DNA of 64,000 nt, taken from contig NC_085138.1 in assembly GCF_035046485.1 (NCBI RefSeq), forward strand, positions 443,959,204-444,023,203. The letters run 5' to 3'. Positions 58,826 to 64,000 of this stretch are shown piece after piece. The translations under genes and the position numbers were made by a program. The stretch comes from Aedes albopictus (Eukaryota; Arthropoda; Insecta; Diptera; Culicidae). The notes under the pieces are model-generated. The model did not search any database. It worked only from the letters and a program-made list of their open reading frames with translations, and was not told the origin of the DNA. How positions within the stretch are numbered: the first letter of the stretch is position 1; each line of letters begins with the position of its first letter.

Positions 58826-58958
58826 CATAGTTCATCTTAGGACCTACGCTTTACTTCCCTTCTGAAATTCATGCTTTTGAGTTTGTCGGGAGAGGGATTC
58901 GCTCCCAGGTCCTCGGCGTGATAGTAACGTGTTTTAACCATCACACCAGGTCCGCTCC
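58826..58958 (-). mobile_element. tRNA-derived SINE, same family as 1650-1826
   Basis: On the minus strand it begins GGAGCGGACCTGGTGTGATG and carries GAGGACCTGGGAGCGAATCC, then GGAAGTAAAGCGTAGG. The tail is shorter than in the first copy, and no clear target duplication is seen. Confidence 0.8.
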
Positions 58959-59190
58959 TTAGTGAGTGCTTTCTTGTTTGACAAAGATTATCCGGATGAC
59001 AGCTTAAGGAGAAACTTCAGAGAATACAAACATGGCTGCCACAATGGCCGACTTGGTCCCCTACTCACGTTTCAAGAGCACCAATCTTGAAAATTTGTAA
59101 ACAAATGCTCTCGATTTGTAAAAGCTGCCTCTTTTTGGAAGTGAGAAAAGCCAGGAAAAACAAGTGCGGCTTCGCTCGATGCTTTGTTCG

Positions 59191-59586
59191 TCAGATTTGT
59201 GCCTCCAAAGTTTGTATGAAAAATTGCAATGGGATTTCTTGATGTTTCACCTTAATATTGCCCGGATGCTTAAAGCAACGCTTAGATCTAAAATTTAGGC
59301 ACATATTATAAATCATAATTTTCAAAAATACGATTCGAACTGTCTCGTGAAAAAATGAGCATGAGCATAGATGACCGCACAATTCGTAGTTGCTACTCCG
59401 TGATTGGCCGAAATTGCACAAGGAACCAATGAATAGGTTTAGCTTACTATTCTCAATGTACACAGTTCGAGAGCTCTCAACTTTAATAAGGTCAATAACG
59501 GCGCCGGCCACGTCCTTACGGTCATCGAGGATGGGAGGGAATGTTAGTAAGACAAATGTTGTTATAAAGACCGCGAATCGCTGCAT
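59191..59586 (-). CDS. hypothetical secreted-type reading frame, perhaps a gene fragment
   Basis: From an ATG at 59586 the minus strand reads a 132-codon frame. It starts with a short signal-like segment (MQRFAVFITTFVLLTFPPIL), then a stretch with DRKDVAGAVIDLIKVESSRT, and later becomes Cys- and Phe-rich and less protein-like. A longer in-frame ATG exists at 59769. The part up to about codon 50 recurs as a damaged copy at 53.6-53.75 kb. Either this is an exon of an unrecognised secreted or membrane protein (a receptor N-terminus is possible) or a repeated fragment. I do not know the family, and a splice site near 59450 (GTAAGC) is possible, so the 3' end is doubtful. Confidence 0.3.
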   Translation of the reverse strand: MQRFAVFITTFVLLTFPPILDDRKDVAGAVIDLIKVESSRTVYIENSKLNLFIGSLCNFGQSRSSNYELCGHLCSCSFFHETVRIVFLKIMIYNMCLNFRSKRCFKHPGNIKVKHQEIPLQFFIQTLEAQI

Positions 59587-59936
59587 CTTCAAGTTTGTCT
59601 CAGGAAGGAATTTCTTGTTAGTAGGGTAAGGTACATTGTCAGTCCGGGAGTCACCTATAATTGGTGATATGATTTGACAATGGATCACACAAACCGCCGT
59701 CAACAACCGACCACTTTTCGACGCAAAAACTAGCCAAAAAGAAAATTCTATCGCGCGTCTCCACTCCACTAGGGAGCAGAAACCTTTAGTCTATTCCACA
59801 CAGAAATACACTGAACGCGACTCACTTGTCGACGCCCGGATTTTTTTTTCTCGACCGGCGAGCCCGAACTAACACTTTTCACTCTTTTGTGTAAATGCAA
59901 AAAATGAAAAAAAAAATATTTATCTAGGTATATAGC

Positions 59937-60130
59937 GCAGTTTCGAATTCGAAAGGAATCGCTCAAGAAACTTATTGAGTGATTCCTGGCAGAAACTTTC
60001 TACGGTGACTGCCATTTGAACTGTCATTTCTTCGCTACTGCGTACTGCGATCGATGAAAAACCGGGCGATTCAGGCAAGGAATTTCCCATGCATCAAGAT
60101 AGGCTGAGAAATTCCTTCTGAACTGCAAAC
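59937..60130. repeat. about 200-bp dispersed repeat, copy A
   Basis: It begins GCAGTTTCGAATTCGAAAGG and runs through AACTTTCTACGGTGACTGCC and CCATGCATCAAGATAGGCTG to GAACTGCAAACAG. A direct copy is at 61555-61766. The ends GCAGTT and AACTGC are inverted, so it may be a MITE. Loosely similar words occur at 46095-46170. Confidence 0.65.
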
Positions 60131-60189
60131 AGTGCTTATATATAAATGATCCCTAAAAGCACCTCTCCGTACTAGTCGGACCGATCAAG

Positions 60190-60599
60190 ATGGATAATGT
60201 TAAAATCGGAAAAAGGTAAGGTCGAATGTCGAATGCAGTTGGGTTATGGAAACGACCACAGCCTTGCATGATCGTTTCGCAGGTCAAAGATTCGTTGGCG
60301 ACCATCCCCGAAATCTCGATCTGGGCGCTTGGAAGGTACACGTGATACTCAAGCGTAAATAGCTCACAGGCCACAATCTCATTAGCCTGTTTACGGTCGC
60401 CTACGGTAACGCGAAATTTCGCTGTACCGACCATATCAATGGAGACAACAGAAGAATACCGCTTAGTCAGATCCTTGCTGATTTGAACGATGTTCAAACG
60501 CTTGCCTTAGGGTCGGAAGAAAACAACATATGGCCGGCCAAAGTCGGGAGGGTAGGCCTTGAGGCGGGGTGACGTTGGAAGTGTACTATTGGCGTCCAT
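60190..60599 (-). pseudogene. gag-like ORF1 fragment of a non-LTR retrotransposon
   Basis: From an ATG at 60599 the minus strand reads a leader with RLKAYPPDFGRPYVVFFRP, then an in-frame stop (about 60509). It continues in the same frame with LNIVQISKDLTKRYSSV, KFRVTVGDRKQANEIVACEL, VYLPSAQIEISG and ESLTCETIM..GCGRFHNP. This succession is known from ORF1 (gag-like nucleic-acid-binding) proteins of insect LINEs. After about 60210 the similarity stops; the zinc-knuckle part and the reverse transcriptase are missing. Stop and truncation make it dead. The GC-richer DNA to about 61050 may be the element's 5' region. Confidence 0.75.
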
Positions 60600-61049
60600 T
60601 GCAGAAACGCCAGATTGAGCAAGGCCTCATTGATGAGGTATGACGTACCCCCTTCATCATCATCATCACCCATTGCGGAAAGTAACCACTGCCACGGGGC
60701 ACACGCTCAAAAGCAACAACGATCACGAAGATCAAAATTGAATCGGGCACTAACACAAAATATCAACACAAATGGGAAAGAAAGAAAAAACTACTAATAT
60801 ACTGGATAAAAACAAATCAAACGAGACGGTGAGGTGGAGGGAAACAACAAAAGGGAACGGTTTACTTAACTTTTATTGCACTGCGCTGGTGCCGACGACA
60901 GTCGGTAGGCGTTGTGCACACACACGCAGGGATGCTGGGCGACGACGGTCGGCCCCAGGGGGGGAAATTGTACACGAACGTTCACGTATGCGTGAGAATT
61001 TTTTCGTTAGCAACGAAAACAATTTACCCGAAGAGACCCGAAGTTGAGC

Positions 61050-61554
61050 CGAAATTTCTTATAGCAAACCCGACCAGCTGTTGGTGAGTTTTCTGAAAGT
61101 GTCGAAACATCACTGAAAAGTAGCAAACATCGACAGTTTTTGCTACCAGATCGCATCAGAGGGATACTTGCTAGTAATTGCCCTACAATTTCCTAATTTA
61201 TTTGCACATTTGAAGAAATTTTCTGTTTTATGGTGCAAAAAGTTTCCATAACAAATTCCAATCGTGAACCGAAAGAACAGAAAAAGAATAAGAAGCTCAG
61301 AAAATTCACCGAAAACGGCAAAATTCACCAGCCGTCGGCCACGCACACGACCATGCTATCTGTATACCCGTCTTACATATATCCTGCTCGGTGCTATTGA
61401 GGATTTGCGTTGTGATTTCTGAGTTTTATTTTCACTCCTCAGAAAATCGCCAAAATCGCTTCCTCATTTTCTCGCGAGGGAGTTTCTGTCAAGCCTGCTG
61501 TCAAGTTTAAGTGAAAATTAATTTTAATTCATCAATTCAAACAGACCCGAAAAC
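61050..61554. other. non-coding, nothing recognised
   Basis: Mixed DNA between the presumed LINE 5' region and the second 200-bp repeat. No gene is supported. Confidence 0.35.
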
Positions 61555-61766
61555 GCAGTTTCGTGTTCGAAAGGAATTGCTCAAGAAACTTCTTAAGTAA
61601 TTCCTGGCAGAAACTTTCTACGGTGACTGCCATTTGATCCGTCATTTCTTCGCAACTGCGTACTGCGATCGAAGAAAAAACGGTTTCTTGAGAGATTCAG
61701 CGATTCAGGCAAGGAATTTCCCATGCATCAAGATAGGCTGAGAAATTCCTTGTGAACTGCAAACAG
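61555..61766. repeat. about 200-bp dispersed repeat, copy B
   Basis: A direct copy of 59937-60130 with an extra AAACGGTTTCTTGAGAGATT segment. It shares the ends GCAGTTTCG and GAACTGCAAACAG. Confidence 0.65.
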
Positions 61767-62036
61767 CTCTTTTAGTGTCAAGTATTTAATTTTTTGTGAG
61801 AATTTCCCCGCGTACTGGGTTTGGTTGGCTAGTCACCGGACAGACAAACAGGCATTTCTTTTATGCTGCTCATACTGCCGATGCTGCCGGCTGATGGAGG
61901 AGCATAGTTTTGCCTTTCTCATACACTAAGTGTACTAGAAAGGCTATATATTCACTCCAAAAACGACTTTTTGATAGAAAGCTCGGAGGGTCGAATCACA
62001 TATACCAATCAACTCAGTTCGACGAATTGAGCAAAT

Positions 62037-62122
62037 GTCTGTATGTGTGTATGTATGTGTATGTGTGTATGTGTGTGTGTATGTGTGTATGTGTGTGTGT
62101 ATGTGTGTATGTATGTCTGTGT
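62037..62122 (+). repeat. (GTATGTGT)n microsatellite
   Basis: About 85 bp of alternating GTATGTGTGT and GTATGTAT words. Both strands stay open by chance. Confidence 0.9.
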
Positions 62123-62379
62123 ACAAAAAAGGTCACATCACTTTTTTGAACTAAACCTCAACCGATTTTAATAACCGATGGTTCATTCGACGCGGAATGT
62201 GGTCCCATTGTTTCCTATTGAAAATGGTTCGGATCAGTCCAACCGTTCCGGAGTTATGGCCATTTAGGTGTTTCGGACCGGTACCCCAGGAAGAGGCCAG
62301 ATATGAAAACGCTACAAACCCATCCATGCGACACATCAAACTACGGCATTTTCAAAAACTTGATGAACGGTAAGCAGAA

Positions 62380-63090
62380 AAATGGTCTCAGACCATATCT
62401 GAACCGGTAGTGTCCCGGAGCCGGTTCCGGGTGTCCCACCGGAAGTGGCCAAACATAAAAGTGCACCAAACCCATGCATGCGGCATATCAAACCGCAGCT
62501 TTTTCGATACCCTGATGAACAGAAAGAAGGAATACATTCTCAGACCATATCGGAACCGGTAGTATTCCTGAACCGGTTCCAGATGTCCCGCTGGAGGTGG
62601 CCAAGTATAAAAGTTAACCAAACCCATGCATGCGACATATCAAATAGTGGCTTTTTTGACATCCTGATGAAAGGTAAGCAGGAAAATATTCTCAGACCAT
62701 ATTTGAACCGGTTGTGTTCCGGAACCGGTTCCGGGTGTCCCGCCGGAAGTGGCCAAATAAGAAATTGAACTTAAACCATGCATGTAACATATCAAACCGC
62801 GGCTTTTTCGATAACCTGATGAACAGTATGCAGGAAAGCATTCTCAGAACATATCGGAACCAGTAGTGTTCCGAAACCGGTTCCAGATGTCCCGCCAGAG
62901 GTGGCCAAGTTTCAAAGTTAACCAAACCCATACATGCGACATATCATTTTGATATCCTGATGAACAGTCAGCAGGAAAATATTCTCAGACCATATGTATC
63001 TGAACCGGTAGTGATCCAGAACCGGTTCCGAGTGTCCCGCCGGAAATGGCCAAACAAAAAAGTGAACCAAACCCATGCGACAAATCAAAT
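62380..63090. repeat. tandem array of a about 152-bp unit, about 5 copies
   Basis: The units are marked by CAGACCATAT (near 62389, 62541, 62694, 62846, 62987), GAACCGGTAGTGTTCC, GAACCGGTTCCGGGTGTCCC, GGAAGTGGCCAAA, AACCAAACCCATGCATGCGA and CCTGATGAACAG. Spacing is about 152 bp except the last, shortened unit. GAACCGGTTC is palindromic. The frames on both strands are repeat translations. Confidence 0.85.
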
Positions 63091-63163
63091 CGCGGATTAT
63101 TAGGTATCTTGATTTGGCAAAAAAAAAGTTTCCGGCCATATTTCCATTGGATTTCGGATCAGA

Positions 63164-63262
63164 TTGGCATGCAGATTCAGAATATGGAATTATCTCAACA
63201 CCGATGCCAATTGGCTTCTTTAGCGGTGTTGGGATAATTCCATATTCTGAATCTGCATGCCA
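63164..63262. repeat. hairpin at the start of MITE copy 3
   Basis: TTGGCATGCAGATTCAGAAT and its inverse (ending at 63262) flank about 20 bp. The left arm is an inverted copy of the first about 55 bp of the AATTGG-ended element. This suggests a second, opposed copy or a fold-back rearrangement. Confidence 0.75.
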
Positions 63263-63563
63263 AACTGAGCCGAAATCCAAATTTTCATCAATTTTGATGC
63301 CCGGGAACCTATTTAAATATCAATTTGAAGTTTTTATGGGAGAGATTTGTCGAATCACCCCTCGTTGCATTTTGTACTGGGCGGAGCTGTCAATCAGTTT
63401 CCTAGCTGTCAAAAGGTGATTTAAAAAAATCTCTTTGAAATGGATTTTAGGTATCAAAATAAAGTTCTACAAATCTGAAAAAAATCATAGTGGCTCAGAA
63501 AAAGGTGCTCTTTCGTATAAAATCAAAAAATGAATACTTTTTTCAAAATTTAAAAACCCAATT
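63209..63563. mobile_element. AATTGG-ended MITE, copy 3 (355 bp)
   Basis: It starts AATTGGCTTCTTTAGCGG and ends TTTAAAAACCCAATT, as in the 53263-53619 copy, with few differences. AATTG again stands on both sides. Confidence 0.82.
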
Positions 63564-63576
63564 GGAGGAGCATAGT

Positions 63577-64000
63577 AGGAAAGGTGCTCCAATGCATTTT
63601 TAGAAGAGTTTGTCGAGAAGTTTTCATTGTATTTTTTTTTGTAAAATTCTGGTTTAAAAGTTCAGCATTAAACTTTTCAATGTGTGTTTTATATATTATT
63701 TTACAGAGAATCATTGTAAAGGTCGTTTAACGTAATACGCGCATTAACTTAGAAGTCTATAATTGTACAATAATGCATGGAAATACCCCTTGAATTGAAC
63801 GGCGATTTCCAAACAGCTGAAGCAAATTCCATTGGAATTCATCTTCGAAGTAAATTCACAATATATAGGGTGACGATGGGTATTATCGGCAGGTTTGTTC
63901 ACTTCGTCATGGGGGGTTTTTGTCGGCCAAATTTAATGAAAGTTGGTCGTATAACTCAGCTTGATTGGGAAGGATTTGAGGCCAACTCTGAGTTCAATAG
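63577..64000. other. non-coding to window end
   Basis: AT-rich DNA. The last about 130 bp (from GGGTGACGATGGGTATTATC at 63869) look like the start of another repeat cut by the window edge. No gene is seen. Confidence 0.4.

Larger units (their letters stand above)
61896..63576. mobile_element. composite insertion bounded by 13-bp GGAGGAGCATAGT repeats
   Basis: GGAGGAGCATAGT stands at 61896-61908 and 63564-63576. Between them are a left part with TTTGCCTTTCTCATACACTA and AGTGTACTAGAAAGGC, wording I know from a common culicine repeat; a GTATGTGT microsatellite; a tandem repeat; and the third AATTGG-ended MITE, whose last base directly meets the right 13-mer. The 13-mers may be a target duplication or part of a larger repeat. 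Confidence 0.5.

Noticed and set aside
59937..61766. A complete LTR retrotransposon with the 200-bp repeats as LTRs
   Set aside because: I see no primer-binding site or protease/integrase, and the enclosed frame is a LINE-type ORF1 on the minus strand.
62388..63419. Several 79-120-codon frames
   Set aside because: They are translations of the 152-bp tandem repeat and of the AATTGG-ended element.

Overview
The window looks like chromosomal DNA of a culicine mosquito, most likely Aedes. It is AT-rich and split into small insertions. It carries several families of tRNA-derived SINEs, palindromic TA-flanked elements and long decayed arrays built on a GGAATTCCTGGA-like word. Genes are very sparse. 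This assignment rests on recognised repeat types, not on a database search. The only gene I can support with confidence is on the minus strand at the left end. Four coding exons (9557-9341, 9260-8967, 8688-7845, 1064-442) have consensus splice sites, and their phases join into one open frame of about 659 codons with no stop. The frame is open at both ends, so the start codon lies further upstream and the rest lies beyond base 1. The product is rich in Gln, His, Ala and Ser and has an acidic run, which is typical of the long N-terminal half of a developmental transcription factor. One Gln-rich motif recalls POU6/pdm3-type POU proteins, but no DNA-binding domain is in the window, so I give no gene symbol. 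From 9.6 kb to 64 kb I find no other convincing intact gene. This stretch is probably intron and/or 5' regulatory territory of the left-end gene. It contains a dead non-LTR retrotransposon (about 16.6-18.8 kb) with a 605-bp TIR element nested in it; two copies of a 2.7-kb TIR element (23.1-25.8 and 55.9-58.6 kb); a large foldback element with tandem-repeat arms and a 5-bp target duplication (38.1-40.1 kb); a short Helitron (30.4 kb); and at least six SINE copies. It also contains several long hairpin elements flanked by TA (7.5, 13.0, 44.1, 52.7 and 54.1 kb); a decayed gag-like ORF1 (60.2-60.6 kb); a 152-bp tandem repeat (62.4-63.1 kb); and about 8 kb of decayed GGAATTCC-type arrays whose strand bias flips along the window. 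Between these are four or five less repetitive, GC-richer islands (14.1-15.1, 18.8-20.0, 26.1-27.8, 35.7-37.0 and 46.3-48.3 kb). These are the best places to look for enhancers or untranslated first exons. The most useful results are the fully phased exon set, the complete insertion structures with target duplications, and an empty-site comparison between 53.2 and 59.4 kb that defines a 357-bp element.
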